In this document: piece by piece, positions 16,506-24,289 of the stretch | How positions within the stretch are numbered: position 1 is the stretch's first letter | How the letters are laid out: each line of letters starts with the position of its first letter | Position numbers and translations under genes: made by a program | NCBI RefSeq assembly: GCF_016862275.1 | Contig: NZ_BOMQ01000045.1 | Coordinates: 81,723 to 145,722, forward strand | Direction of reading: 5' to 3' | DNA length: 64,000 nucleotides | From: Actinoplanes nipponensis | Lineage (GTDB): Bacteria; Actinomycetota; Actinomycetes; Mycobacteriales; Micromonosporaceae | Notes under the pieces: generated by a model | What the model was told of the DNA's origin: nothing | Seen by the model: the letters and a program-made list of their open reading frames with translations, nothing else | Database searches by the model: none

Positions 16506-17522
16506 TTATCGCCCGAGCGTGCTTTCCCGGGCCACCAGCCGGTGGCTGACCCGCAACTCGCGCGGCGCGGCGGCGGGCGTCGCGCCCTCGCCCAGCCGCT
16601 CGGCCAGCAGGTCGACGGCCAGCTCGGCGATCCGGCCCAGGTCCGGGGCGATCGTGCTGAGCGTCGGCGTGCTGAACCGGCCGTCCTCGATGTCGTCGAA
16701 GCCGATCACGGCCACGTCGCCGGGCACGGTCCGGCCGCGGTCCAGCAGGGTGCGGATCGCGCCCAGGGCCAGCAGGTCGTTGAAGCAGAAGACGGCGTCC
16801 GGCGGCCCGGGGCCGTCCAGCAGGCGGGCCATCGCGGCGGCGCCGTCGGCCCGGTGGAACATCTCCACCTCGGCGACCAGGGCGGGATCGACCGGCAGGC
16901 CGGCCTCCGCGAGCGCCGCCCGGTAGCCGGCGAGCCGCTGATGCGCGGTCACCGCCGACGGGCTGTCCTGCGCCCCGATCGCGGCGATCCGCCGCCGCCC
17001 CGACGCGCACAGATGCCGGGTCGCGTCGGCCGCGGCAGCCGTGTTGTCGATGGCCACGTGATCGGCCGGGCCGTGCCACACCCGCTCGCCCAGCAGCACC
17101 ATCGGCGTCTCGTCGCCGCCGCGGGCCAGCTCCTCGCCGGCCAGCGCCAGCGGGCTGAAGATCAGGCCGTCGATGGCGTGCCGGCGCAACCCGGCGACCA
17201 GGTTGCGTTCCCGGTCGGCGTGGCCGTCGGTCTGGTCGATCAGCACGGTCCAGGACCGGCGCTCGGCGGCGTGCACGATGCGCCCGGCCAGCTCGGCGAA
17301 GTACGGCGACTGCAACTCCGGCACCGCCAGCGCGATCACCCCGGAGCGGCCGCTGCGCAGCTGCCGGGCGGCGACGTTGGGCTTGTACCCGAGCGCGTCG
17401 ATGGCCTGCTGCACGCGGGCCCGGGTGTCCGGCGCGACGTGCACGTAGCCGTTCACCACGTTGGAGACGGTCTTGATCGACACGCCGGCCCGCGCGGCCA
17501 CGTCCTTCAGACCCGGAGGCAC
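16506..17522 (-). CDS. LacI family transcriptional regulator of the arabinan locus
   Basis: This 338-residue repressor-type regulator has an N-terminal helix-turn-helix, LKDVAARAGVSIKTVSNVVN, and a hinge ALGYKPNVAARQLRSGRSG. A periplasmic-binding-protein-like sensor domain follows (VIALAVPELQSPYFAEL through VIGFDDIEDGRFSTPTLST). The start is GTG 17522, because AGGAGG lies 8 bases upstream; an ATG 30 bases further upstream has no such site. It lies 136 bp upstream of abfA on the same strand, with the palindrome in between, so it probably represses the arabinan operon. The inducer is likely arabinose or an arabino-oligosaccharide, by analogy only. Confidence 0.92.
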   Translation of the reverse strand: MPPGLKDVAARAGVSIKTVSNVVNGYVHVAPDTRARVQQAIDALGYKPNVAARQLRSGRSGVIALAVPELQSPYFAELAGRIVHAAERRSWTVLIDQTDGHADRERNLVAGLRRHAIDGLIFSPLALAGEELARGGDETPMVLLGERVWHGPADHVAIDNTAAAADATRHLCASGRRRIAAIGAQDSPSAVTAHQRLAGYRAALAEAGLPVDPALVAEVEMFHRADGAAAMARLLDGPGPPDAVFCFNDLLALGAIRTLLDRGRTVPGDVAVIGFDDIEDGRFSTPTLSTIAPDLGRIAELAVDLLAERLGEGATPAAAPRELRVSHRLVARESTLGR

Positions 17523-17550
17523 CGGCCCCGCCTCCTCTCCGTGCATCAGC

Positions 17551-17591
17551 ACGAAGCCCCGGCCCCGGACGGCACCGGACCGGGGCTTCGT
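17551..17591 (-). terminator. Terminator hairpin downstream of cysN
   Basis: ACGAAGCCCCGG and its exact complement CCGGGGCTTCGT form the outer 12-bp stem, with further GC pairing inside. It sits 7 bp past the cysN stop and upstream of the lacI ribosome site. It therefore separates the sulfate-activation operon from the regulator gene. The T tract is poor, as is usual in such GC-rich DNA. Confidence 0.75.
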
Positions 17592-17597
17592 CAGACC

Positions 17598-18896
17598 CTA
17601 CTGAGCCTCGATGATCATCCCAGCGCCCACGGTCCGGTTGGTCGCCTCGTCGATGAGGATGAAGCCACCGGTGGTACGGTTACGGCGGTACTCGTCGGCC
17701 AGCAGCGGCACCGTGGTGCGCAGCTTGACCCGGCCGATCTCGTTCAGTCCCAGCTGCGGCGCGTCCTCGTCGCGGTGCAACGTGTTCACGTCGAGGCGGT
17801 ACTGCAGGCCGCGGACCACCGTACGGGCCGTGCGGGTGGTGTGCTTGATGGTGTACTTCGCGCCGACCCGCAGCGGGGCCGTCTCGTCCATCCAGCAGAT
17901 CATCGCCTCGACGTCCTGGGCGACCGCCGGCGCGTTGTGCGGCCGGCAGATCATGTCGCCCCGGGAGATGTCGATCTCGTCGGTCAGCCGCACGGTCACC
18001 GACATCGGCGGGAACGCCTCGTCGACCGGGCCGTCCGCGGTGTCGATGGCGGAGATCTTGCTGGTCATCCCGGACGGCAGCACCATCACGTCGTCGCCGG
18101 GCTTGAGCACGCCCGAGGCGACCTGGCCGGCGTAGCCGCGGTAGTCGGTGACGTCCTTGGACTGCGGGCGGATCACGTACTGCACCGGGAAGCGCACGTC
18201 GACCAGGTTGCGGTCCGAGGCGATGTGCACGTGCTCCAGGTGGTGCAGCAGCGACGGGCCCTCGTACCAGGGGCTCCGCTCGGAGCGCGAGGCGATGTTG
18301 TCGCCCTCCAGCGCCGAGATCGGGATGACCGTCAGGTCGGGCGCGTCGAGCTTGGCCGCGAACGAGGTGAACTCGTCGGCGATCTTCTCGTAGACGCCGC
18401 GGTCCCAGCCCACCAGGTCCATCTTGTTGACGCACAGCACCAGGTGCGGAACGCGCAGCAGGCTGGTCAGGAAGGCGTGCCGGCGGGACTGCTCGACCAG
18501 GCCCTTGCGGGCGTCGACCAGGATCAGCGCGAGGTCGGCCGTCGAGGCGCCGGTGACCATGTTGCGGGTGTACTGGATGTGCCCCGGGGTGTCGGCGATG
18601 ATGAACTTGCGCCGCGGCGTGGCGAAGTAGCGGTACGCCACGTCGATGGTGATGCCCTGCTCCCGCTCGGCCCGCAGGCCGTCGGTGAGCAGCGCCAGGT
18701 TGGTGTACTCGTCGCCGCGGGCCGCGCTGACCGCCTCGACCGCCTCGAGCTGGTCGGAGAACAGCGACTTGGTGTCGTAGAGCAGCCGGCCGATCAGCGT
18801 CGACTTGCCGTCGTCCACGCTGCCGGCGGTGGCGAACCGCAGCAGGTCCATCGGCCGGGCCGTCGCCTCGTCGGACTCCAGAACTGCCTGACTCAT
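17598..18896 (-). CDS. cysN: Sulfate adenylyltransferase subunit 1 (GTPase)
   Basis: This is the regulatory GTPase subunit of ATP sulfurylase, which with CysD converts sulfate and ATP to adenosine 5'-phosphosulfate. The 432-residue, EF-Tu-like protein has the P-loop GSVDDGKST (25-33), switch II DTPGH and the guanine-specificity motif NKMD, then two beta-barrel domains. It ends after the barrel domains with no fused APS kinase (CysC). Its start ATG 18896 shares one base with the cysD stop (TGATG), so translation is coupled. Transcription probably ends at the adjacent hairpin. Confidence 0.95.
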   Translation of the reverse strand: MSQAVLESDEATARPMDLLRFATAGSVDDGKSTLIGRLLYDTKSLFSDQLEAVEAVSAARGDEYTNLALLTDGLRAEREQGITIDVAYRYFATPRRKFIIADTPGHIQYTRNMVTGASTADLALILVDARKGLVEQSRRHAFLTSLLRVPHLVLCVNKMDLVGWDRGVYEKIADEFTSFAAKLDAPDLTVIPISALEGDNIASRSERSPWYEGPSLLHHLEHVHIASDRNLVDVRFPVQYVIRPQSKDVTDYRGYAGQVASGVLKPGDDVMVLPSGMTSKISAIDTADGPVDEAFPPMSVTVRLTDEIDISRGDMICRPHNAPAVAQDVEAMICWMDETAPLRVGAKYTIKHTTRTARTVVRGLQYRLDVNTLHRDEDAPQLGLNEIGRVKLRTTVPLLADEYRRNRTTGGFILIDEATNRTVGAGMIIEAQ

Positions 18897-19807
18897 CAGA
18901 AGTAGCCTTCCCGCTTGCGGTCTTCCATCGCGGCCTCGCTGACCTTGTCGTCGCCCCGGGTGGCGCCGCGCTCGGTGATCCGGGTCGCCGCGACCTCGTC
19001 GATGACCTTCTCCACCGTGTCGGCGTCGGAGAGCACCGCGGCGGTCTGCGACGCGTCGCCGACGGTGCGGTAGCGCACCCGGCGGGTCTCGACGGTCTCG
19101 CCGTCCTTGGGGACGATGAACTCGTTCACCGCGTAGAACATCCCGGCGCGCTCGACGACCTCGCGGTCGTGGGCGTAGTAGATGCTCGGCAGCGCGATCC
19201 GCTCCTTGGCGATGTAGTGCCAGACGTCCAGCTCGGTCCAGTTCGACAGCGGGAACACCCGGATCGACTCGCCCGGGTGGTGCCGTCCGTTGTAGAGCGA
19301 CCACAGCTCCGGGCGCTGGTTCTTCGGGTCCCACTGGCCGAACTCGTCGCGGAAGCTGAACATCCGCTCCTTGGCCCGGGCCTTCTCCTCGTCGCGGCGG
19401 GCGCCGCCGAACAGCGCGTCGAAGCGGTACTTCTCCACCGCCGCCAGCAGCACCGGGGTCTGGATCCGGTTGCGGGTGCCGTCCGGCAGCTCCCGGACCA
19501 GGCCGGAGTCGATGGCCTCCTGCACGCTGGCGATCACCAGGTTGAGGCCGAGCTCGGCCACCCGGGTGTCGCGGTAGTCCAGCACCTCGGGGAAGTTGTG
19601 CCCGGTGTCCACGTGCATGACCGGGAAGGGGATGCGCGCCGGCGCGAACGCCTTCTCGGCCAGGCGCAGCATCACGATCGAGTCCTTGCCGCCGGAGAAG
19701 AGCAGGACCGGCCGCTCGAACTCGGCCATGACCTCCCGCATGACGAAGACGCTCTCGGCTTCGAGAGCGTCGAGATGCGAGACGCGGTAGGGCTTCGTCT
19801 GGCTCAT
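18896..19807 (-). CDS. cysD: Sulfate adenylyltransferase subunit 2
   Basis: This is the catalytic PAPS-reductase-like subunit of ATP sulfurylase, partner of CysN. The 303-residue product has the PP-loop FSGGKDSIVMLRL (SGGKDS at 38-43) after the family-typical YRVSHLDALEAESVF opening. The C terminus ends KREGYF, as usual for CysD. ATG 19807 is preferred: AAAGG lies 8 bases upstream and the conserved N terminus follows. An ATG at 19840 would add 11 residues. It sits between cysQ and cysN, forming a sulfate activation and PAP recycling unit. Confidence 0.94.
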   Translation of the reverse strand: MSQTKPYRVSHLDALEAESVFVMREVMAEFERPVLLFSGGKDSIVMLRLAEKAFAPARIPFPVMHVDTGHNFPEVLDYRDTRVAELGLNLVIASVQEAIDSGLVRELPDGTRNRIQTPVLLAAVEKYRFDALFGGARRDEEKARAKERMFSFRDEFGQWDPKNQRPELWSLYNGRHHPGESIRVFPLSNWTELDVWHYIAKERIALPSIYYAHDREVVERAGMFYAVNEFIVPKDGETVETRRVRYRTVGDASQTAAVLSDADTVEKVIDEVAATRITERGATRGDDKVSEAAMEDRKREGYF

Positions 19808-19853
19808 CTTCCAGACCTTTCGGGTGTCGGCCGAACTCATCCGGGGGCTCGGT

Positions 19854-20741
19854 TTACGGGAGGTGTCGCTGCAACGCTGCGAGCAGACGGGGCGCGAGGT
19901 CCTTGCGACAGACCACCAGATCCGGCAACTTCGGATCGGCCTGGTTGTATTTCAGCGCAGTTCCATCGATACGGGAAGCGTGCAGTCCAGTGGCCGACGC
20001 CACAGCGACCGGGGCGGCGCTGTCCCACTCGTACTGCCCGCCGGCATGCACATAGGCGTCCGCGTCCCCGTTGATCACCGCGGCGATCTTCACGCCGGCC
20101 GATCCCATCGGCACCAGCTCGGCGCCGATGTCCTCGGCCAGGGCGGTGACGAACGCCGGCGGGCGGGTGCGGCTGGCGGCGATCCGGATCGGGCCACCGG
20201 TCGCGGCGGCCAGCGGCAGCGGCGGGTACGCCGGCGGCTGATCGGTGGCCAACGTGCGGTGCTGGGCCGGCATCGCCACGGCCCCGGCGGCCAGGCAGCT
20301 GGGCCGGGAGCAGTCCGCGGTCCAGAGCGCCACGTGCACGGCCCAGTCGGTGCGGCCCTGCTCGGAGAACTCCCGGGTGCCGTCCAGCGGGTCGATGATC
20401 CAGACCCGGGAGGCGTCCAGGCGGTCCGGGCGTACGGCGTCGTGCCGGTCGTCCTGCCAGGCCAGCCGAGAGTGGTCGTCCTCCTCCGACAGCACCGCGT
20501 CCGCCGGGCGCCACCGGGCCAGCTCGGCGCGCAGCAGGTCGTGCGCGGCCTTGTCGCCGGCCGCCTTGAGGGCCTTGCCGTCGGCGTACCCCACCTCGTC
20601 GCGGACCTGGAGCAGCACCTGGCCGGCGCGGTCGGCGAGCCAGCGCGCGAAGGCCGCGTCGATGACCGGCGGGGTCCCGCCGTCCGCGACCGGCTCACGC
20701 TGACCCGCTATGCGGGCCGACGTCCCTGTCTGCTCGCTCAT
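19854..20741 (-). CDS. cysQ: 3'(2'),5'-bisphosphate nucleotidase, CysQ-like (inositol monophosphatase fold)
   Basis: This metal-dependent phosphatase of 295 residues probably removes the 3'-phosphate of PAP or PAPS, clearing the by-product of sulfate activation and sulfotransfer. Lithium-sensitive phosphatase motifs are visible: the metal-binding Glu pair in LSEEDDHSR, IIDPLDGTREF and a late WDSAAPVAVA. ATG 20741 is favoured over ATG 20756; a GAGG-rich stretch precedes it. It is the first gene of the cysQ-cysD-cysN set, 46 bp upstream of cysD. Inositol monophosphatase activity is a possible alternative, but the context favours CysQ. Confidence 0.88.
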   Translation of the reverse strand: MSEQTGTSARIAGQREPVADGGTPPVIDAAFARWLADRAGQVLLQVRDEVGYADGKALKAAGDKAAHDLLRAELARWRPADAVLSEEDDHSRLAWQDDRHDAVRPDRLDASRVWIIDPLDGTREFSEQGRTDWAVHVALWTADCSRPSCLAAGAVAMPAQHRTLATDQPPAYPPLPLAAATGGPIRIAASRTRPPAFVTALAEDIGAELVPMGSAGVKIAAVINGDADAYVHAGGQYEWDSAAPVAVASATGLHASRIDGTALKYNQADPKLPDLVVCRKDLAPRLLAALQRHLP

Positions 20742-20758
20742 CGCCTCGCCTCTCATGC

Positions 20759-22558
20759 TCAGTACGCCCCGGACGAGCGCACCACGGCCGTCATGGTGCG
20801 CAAAAGGATCACCAGGTCCAAACTGAGCGACCAGTTCTCCACATAGCGAAGGTCCAGCCGGACCGTCTCCTCCCACGACAGGTCCGAACGTCCGGAAACC
20901 TGCCAAAGGCCCGTCATGCCGGGCTTGACGGCAAGACGGCGGCGCACGTCGTCGGCGTAGACGGCAACCTCGGACGGCAACGGCGGCCGCGGCCCGACCA
21001 GCGACATCTGACCGGCGATCACGTTCAGCAGCTGGGGCAGCTCGTCCAGGGACAGCCTCCGCAACCACCGACCGACCGGGGTCACGCGCGGGTCGTCGCG
21101 CATTTTGAAGAGCACACCGTCGTGCTCGTTGAGATGCCGGAGCTCGGCCAGCCGGGCCTCGGCGTCGACGTACATGCTGCGGAACTTGAAGATACGGAAC
21201 TCGGACCCGTCACGCCCGACCCGCACCTGACGAAAGAGTACCGGGCCGCGTGAGGTCACCCGCACGCAGAGTGCGACGCCCACCAGCAGCGGACCGAAGA
21301 CAATGAGCAGGGCCAGGGCACCGACCCGGTCGACGAGGTCCTTGACGATGCGGGCGCCGCCGTGCAGCCGCGGATGCTCCACGTGCAGCATCGGCAGCCC
21401 GTCGAACGGCCGGATGGTGGTGCGCGCCCCGGCCACGTCGATGAGGGCGCTCGCCACCACCAGGTCGACCTCGTCGCGCTCGAGCCGCCAGGCCAGCCGG
21501 CGCAGCGCCGCGCCGTCCAGCTCCGGGCAGCTCAGCACCACCACGGTGTCGGCGTCGGCCGCGTCCACCGCGGTCGCCACGTCGTCGAACGTGCCGAAGA
21601 CCGGCAGGTCGATGACCCCGTCGTGGCCCGGCGGCAGGCACGCCCCGACCACCTCCAGGCCGTGGTAGCGCTCCCGGCGCAGCTGGCGGGCGATCCCGAT
21701 GACCGACAGCTCATGACCGACCACGATCACCCGGCGCAGCCGCTCGCCCCGGGCCCGGGCCAGGTGCAGCCGCTTGCGCAGGGCGAACCGCAGGACCACC
21801 GCGGACAGCATCGCGGTGGGCAGCGCGGCCAGCACGTACGAGCGGGCCAGGTCCAGATCGAGCGCGTACGACACCACGGCCACACCCGCGATCAGGCCGA
21901 CCCCGCCCCGGAACACCCGCTGGTACTCGTCCGTGCCGACGAACAGGAAGCGGCGCTCGTACGCCCGGCTCACCACCAGCACCGCCAGCAGCGCCACCGG
22001 CAGCAGCGCCGACAGCCACACGTACGAGCGGTTGTAGGTGGTCACCTCGTCGCCGAAGCGCAGCCCGAACGTCACCGCGCCCGCGGCGATGCCGGCCAGC
22101 AGGTCGCAGAGGATCAGCGTGCGCACGTACTGCCGCTCCCACCGCTGGCGCCGCGACATCGCCGCGTGCCGGCCCCGGACCCGCACGAACGGCCGGGTCG
22201 CGGGCCGGGCCGCGGCGGAGCGGTTGCGCTCGTCCGACCAGTGCCGCTCGACGGCCCGGTTGCGGGCCCGCCCGGCGGCGTCGCGGCCCCCGGCGCCGGC
22301 CAGCGGCGGCGCGTTGTCGGCCCCGTCCACCCCGGTGTCGTCGACGGTCGAGCGGGCCGGCGACGGGATCTTGCTGTTCCGGCTCCGGTACGGCAGCGGC
22401 CGGTGCGGGCGGGGGCCGTGGTTGCCGGGCGGGTGATTGGCCGGGCCGTGGTTCTCCGGCGGCTCCGACGGCGCCCCGTCGCCGCGGTGCACGGCCGGCA
22501 GCACCACCGTCGGCTCACCCGGTGTCGCCCCGTGGTCCTCGGAGAGTTCCTGGCGCAA
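20759..22558 (-). CDS. Exopolysaccharide polyprenyl glycosylphosphotransferase (WcaJ/RfbP-like)
   Basis: This membrane enzyme of 599 residues starts exopolysaccharide synthesis by moving a sugar 1-phosphate from a nucleotide sugar to undecaprenyl phosphate. A disordered Pro/His/Arg-rich N terminus (about 150 residues) is followed by four hydrophobic helices and a CoA-binding-like domain (RVIVVGHELSVIGIARQLRR). A fifth helix leads into the sugar-transferase core, with FRIFKFRSMYVDAE, LRRLSLDELPQLLNV, MSLVGPRPPLPSE and KPGMTGLWQVSGRS. TTG 22558 is supported by GGAGG 5 bases upstream. No glycosyltransferases or Wzx/Wzy genes adjoin it. It is 17 bp upstream of cysQ. Motif copy A lies about 110 bp upstream. 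Confidence 0.92.
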   Translation of the reverse strand: MRQELSEDHGATPGEPTVVLPAVHRGDGAPSEPPENHGPANHPPGNHGPRPHRPLPYRSRNSKIPSPARSTVDDTGVDGADNAPPLAGAGGRDAAGRARNRAVERHWSDERNRSAAARPATRPFVRVRGRHAAMSRRQRWERQYVRTLILCDLLAGIAAGAVTFGLRFGDEVTTYNRSYVWLSALLPVALLAVLVVSRAYERRFLFVGTDEYQRVFRGGVGLIAGVAVVSYALDLDLARSYVLAALPTAMLSAVVLRFALRKRLHLARARGERLRRVIVVGHELSVIGIARQLRRERYHGLEVVGACLPPGHDGVIDLPVFGTFDDVATAVDAADADTVVVLSCPELDGAALRRLAWRLERDEVDLVVASALIDVAGARTTIRPFDGLPMLHVEHPRLHGGARIVKDLVDRVGALALLIVFGPLLVGVALCVRVTSRGPVLFRQVRVGRDGSEFRIFKFRSMYVDAEARLAELRHLNEHDGVLFKMRDDPRVTPVGRWLRRLSLDELPQLLNVIAGQMSLVGPRPPLPSEVAVYADDVRRRLAVKPGMTGLWQVSGRSDLSWEETVRLDLRYVENWSLSLDLVILLRTMTAVVRSSGAY

Positions 22559-22668
22559 ACGAACCTCCCCCGTACCGCGTGGTCACCGCACACCGTTGGG
22601 GTGCGCTACGTGACCAACGCGCTAACCAGGGGACGCGTCACGGTGTCGATAGATGGACAAAACAGCCC

Positions 22669-22688
22669 AATCGATATGTCCGTTTCGC
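22669..22688 (-). promoter_or_regulatory. Copy A of a recurrent 20-bp motif, facing the sugar phosphotransferase gene
   Basis: On the minus strand this reads GCGAAACGGACATATCGATT. It matches the motifs at 26972-26991 (16 of 20) and 43476-43495 (15 of 20). It lies in the low-GC 140-bp gap between pth and the phosphotransferase gene, about 110 bp upstream of and oriented toward the latter. Three TCGAT words also occur within 60 bp. It may be a promoter or regulator site; this is inferred from recurrence alone. Confidence 0.4.
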
Positions 22689-22698
22689 AAGCATCGAT

Positions 22699-23286
22699 TC
22701 AATTTCCGTGGTATTTGTTCTGCGCCCACTCCACACCCTCGAGCACCACAGCCTCCACCACGTCCGCCGCCCGGTCCACGAGGAAATCCACCTCCTTGCG
22801 CTCCGCACCGGAGAAGTCCGACAGCACGTAGTCGGCCGGATCCTGACGCCCCGGCGGCCGGCCGATGCCGAACCGGACCCGGGCGTACTCCTTGCTGCCC
22901 AGCGACTTCGACATCGAGCGCAGCCCGTTGTGACCACCCTCACCACCGCCGCGCTTCACCCGCACCTGCCCGTACGGCACGTCCAGCTCGTCGTGCACGG
23001 CCACCACGTTCTCCACCGGCACCTTGAAGAACTGCGCCAGCGCCACCACCGGCGCCCCGGACAGGTTCATGAAGGTCAGCGGCTTCACCAGGATCAGCTT
23101 CGGACCGCCGAAACCCAACCGGCCCTCGGCCACCTCGGCCACCACCCGCTTGGCCCGGCCGAACTTGCCGCCGACCCGCCCCGCCAGCAGCTCGGCCACC
23201 CGGAAGCCGACGTTGTGCCGGTTGCCGGCATACTCCCGGCCGGGATTGCCCAGGCCGACCACCAGCCAGGGCGCGTCCTCGGTCAT
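22699..23286 (-). CDS. pth: Peptidyl-tRNA hydrolase
   Basis: This 195-residue cytosolic enzyme releases tRNA from peptidyl-tRNAs dropped by ribosomes. It has the family start VVGLGNPGREYAGNRHNVGF with the catalytic His24, the substrate-binding Asn74 in TFMNLSG, Asp99 in VHDELD and Asn120 in GGHNGLRS. ATG 23286 has AAGGAGAG upstream. It follows rplY, as in many actinobacteria, with a strong hairpin between them. Confidence 0.96.
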   Translation of the reverse strand: MTEDAPWLVVGLGNPGREYAGNRHNVGFRVAELLAGRVGGKFGRAKRVVAEVAEGRLGFGGPKLILVKPLTFMNLSGAPVVALAQFFKVPVENVVAVHDELDVPYGQVRVKRGGGEGGHNGLRSMSKSLGSKEYARVRFGIGRPPGRQDPADYVLSDFSGAERKEVDFLVDRAADVVEAVVLEGVEWAQNKYHGN

Positions 23287-23304
23287 GGTCTCTCCTTACG
23301 ACAA

Positions 23305-23334
23305 CAGGGAAAGTGCCACAAGGCACTTTCCCTG
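23305..23334 (-). terminator. Perfect 13-bp hairpin between rplY and pth
   Basis: CAGGGAAAGTGCC and GGCACTTTCCCTG are exact complements around a 4-base loop. On the minus strand the stem is followed by TTGTCG rather than a full T tract. It probably terminates much of the rplY transcript, or sets the ratio of rplY to pth, since pth starts only 19 bp further on. Confidence 0.7.
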
Positions 23335-23360
23335 GAGATCGCGGTTCTGTGGGGGCCGGG

Positions 23361-23990
23361 TCAGGAAGCGGCGTCCTCGGCGGGCTCGGCGGGCTCGGCC
23401 GACTCGGCCGCCTCGCCGGTGTCGCCCTCGAGCTGCTCCGCGGTCTGCGCCGCGGTGACCATCGCGAGCACGAACTCCGGATCGACCGCGAGCTCGGTGC
23501 CCTCGGGCAGCGTCACGTCGCCGGCGGTGACCGTCGAACCGGCCTCCAGCCCCTCGATCGAGACCTCGAACCCGCTCGGCAGGTGCATGGCCTCGGCCAC
23601 CACGGCCAGCGTGTTCGACTCGTTGACGACCAGCGTGTTGCGGGCGGCCTCGCCGACCAGCGTCACCGGGACGTCGACCTGGACCTTCTCGCCCCGCTTG
23701 ACGATGATCAGGTCGACGTGCTCGTACGTCTCCTTGATCGGGTCGCGCTGGATGGCCTTCGGCAGGGCCAGCGTCGAACCCGTGCCACCGACGACGTCGA
23801 TGGTGAAGACCTGGTTGAGACCGCCGTGCCGGATGGCGGCGGCGAACTCACGCGCGGGCAGCGCGATGTGGACGGGAGCCTCGCCGTGTCCGTACAGCAC
23901 GGCGGGCACCAGGCCGGCCCGGCGCGTGCGGCGGGCACCACCCTTGCCGAACTCGGTGCGGGGCTCGGCGCTGATCTTTACCTCGGACAC
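23361..23990 (-). CDS. rplY: 50S ribosomal protein L25/general stress protein Ctc
   Basis: This 5S rRNA-binding ribosomal protein of the long CTC type has 209 residues. The N-terminal L25 domain is seen in SEVKISAEPRTEFGKGGARR and VPAVLYGHGE. A TL5-like C-terminal beta domain follows, containing ALPKAIQRDPIKETYEHVDL. An acidic, Ala/Glu-rich tail ends the protein (EPAEPAEDAAS). The start GTG 23990 has GGAG 7 bases upstream; sequence further upstream in frame is the untranslated leader. That leader contains two mutually exclusive hairpins (24086-24147), suggesting regulated expression. Confidence 0.95.
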   Translation of the reverse strand: MSEVKISAEPRTEFGKGGARRTRRAGLVPAVLYGHGEAPVHIALPAREFAAAIRHGGLNQVFTIDVVGGTGSTLALPKAIQRDPIKETYEHVDLIIVKRGEKVQVDVPVTLVGEAARNTLVVNESNTLAVVAEAMHLPSGFEVSIEGLEAGSTVTAGDVTLPEGTELAVDPEFVLAMVTAAQTAEQLEGDTGEAAESAEPAEPAEDAAS

Positions 23991-24085
23991 GGGGAAACTC
24001 CTGAAAACGTTGGAACGGGCGGCGTGAGTCGGCGGGCTGCGGGCATTCGGCGCTCGGCGAAGGGGCGCACGGGCACAGGCCCGGA

Positions 24086-24147
24086 GCACCGCGTCGATCA
24101 CGGTGCCTCAAGCGAACTCTGCAAACTGCAGCAGACCGCGTGGCACC
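24086..24147 (-). promoter_or_regulatory. Candidate attenuator-like alternative hairpins in the rplY leader
   Basis: In the leftward transcript three segments occur in order: GGTGCC (24147-24142), GGCACCG (24107-24101 region) and CGGTGC (24091-24086). The middle segment can pair with either neighbour, 6 bp each, so the two hairpins exclude one another. A nested CTGC/GCAG hairpin (24119-24122 with 24128-24131) sits inside the first loop. The 299-bp gap 23991-24289 contains no gene; apart from this element and the prs terminator nothing else was seen in it. The regulatory role is inferred. Confidence 0.4.
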
Positions 24148-24265
24148 CTCGCCGTGGCAACCGCACCAGCTTACCTGCCGCCACGGGGGCCGGACCGGCG
24201 GGTCCCGTCGGATCACCCGCCCTGCGGAAAATTCACCCGCACGACGGCGCCCGGCCCGGCCTAAA

Positions 24266-24286
24266 CCGGACAAAAACCTGGTCCGG
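24266..24286 (-). terminator. Probable terminator downstream of prs
   Basis: CCGGAC and GTCCGG form a 6-bp stem with a 9-base loop, 3 bp past the prs stop codon on the minus strand. It is followed by GTTTAGG rather than a full T run. The stem is short, so confidence is moderate. Confidence 0.45.
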
Positions 24287-24289
24287 GGC

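Noticed and set aside
16284..18905. 873-codon plus-strand frame opposite lacI and cysN
   Set aside because: The minus strand here encodes clear LacI and CysN proteins; the plus frame has Arg/Asp/Val-rich low-complexity sequence only.
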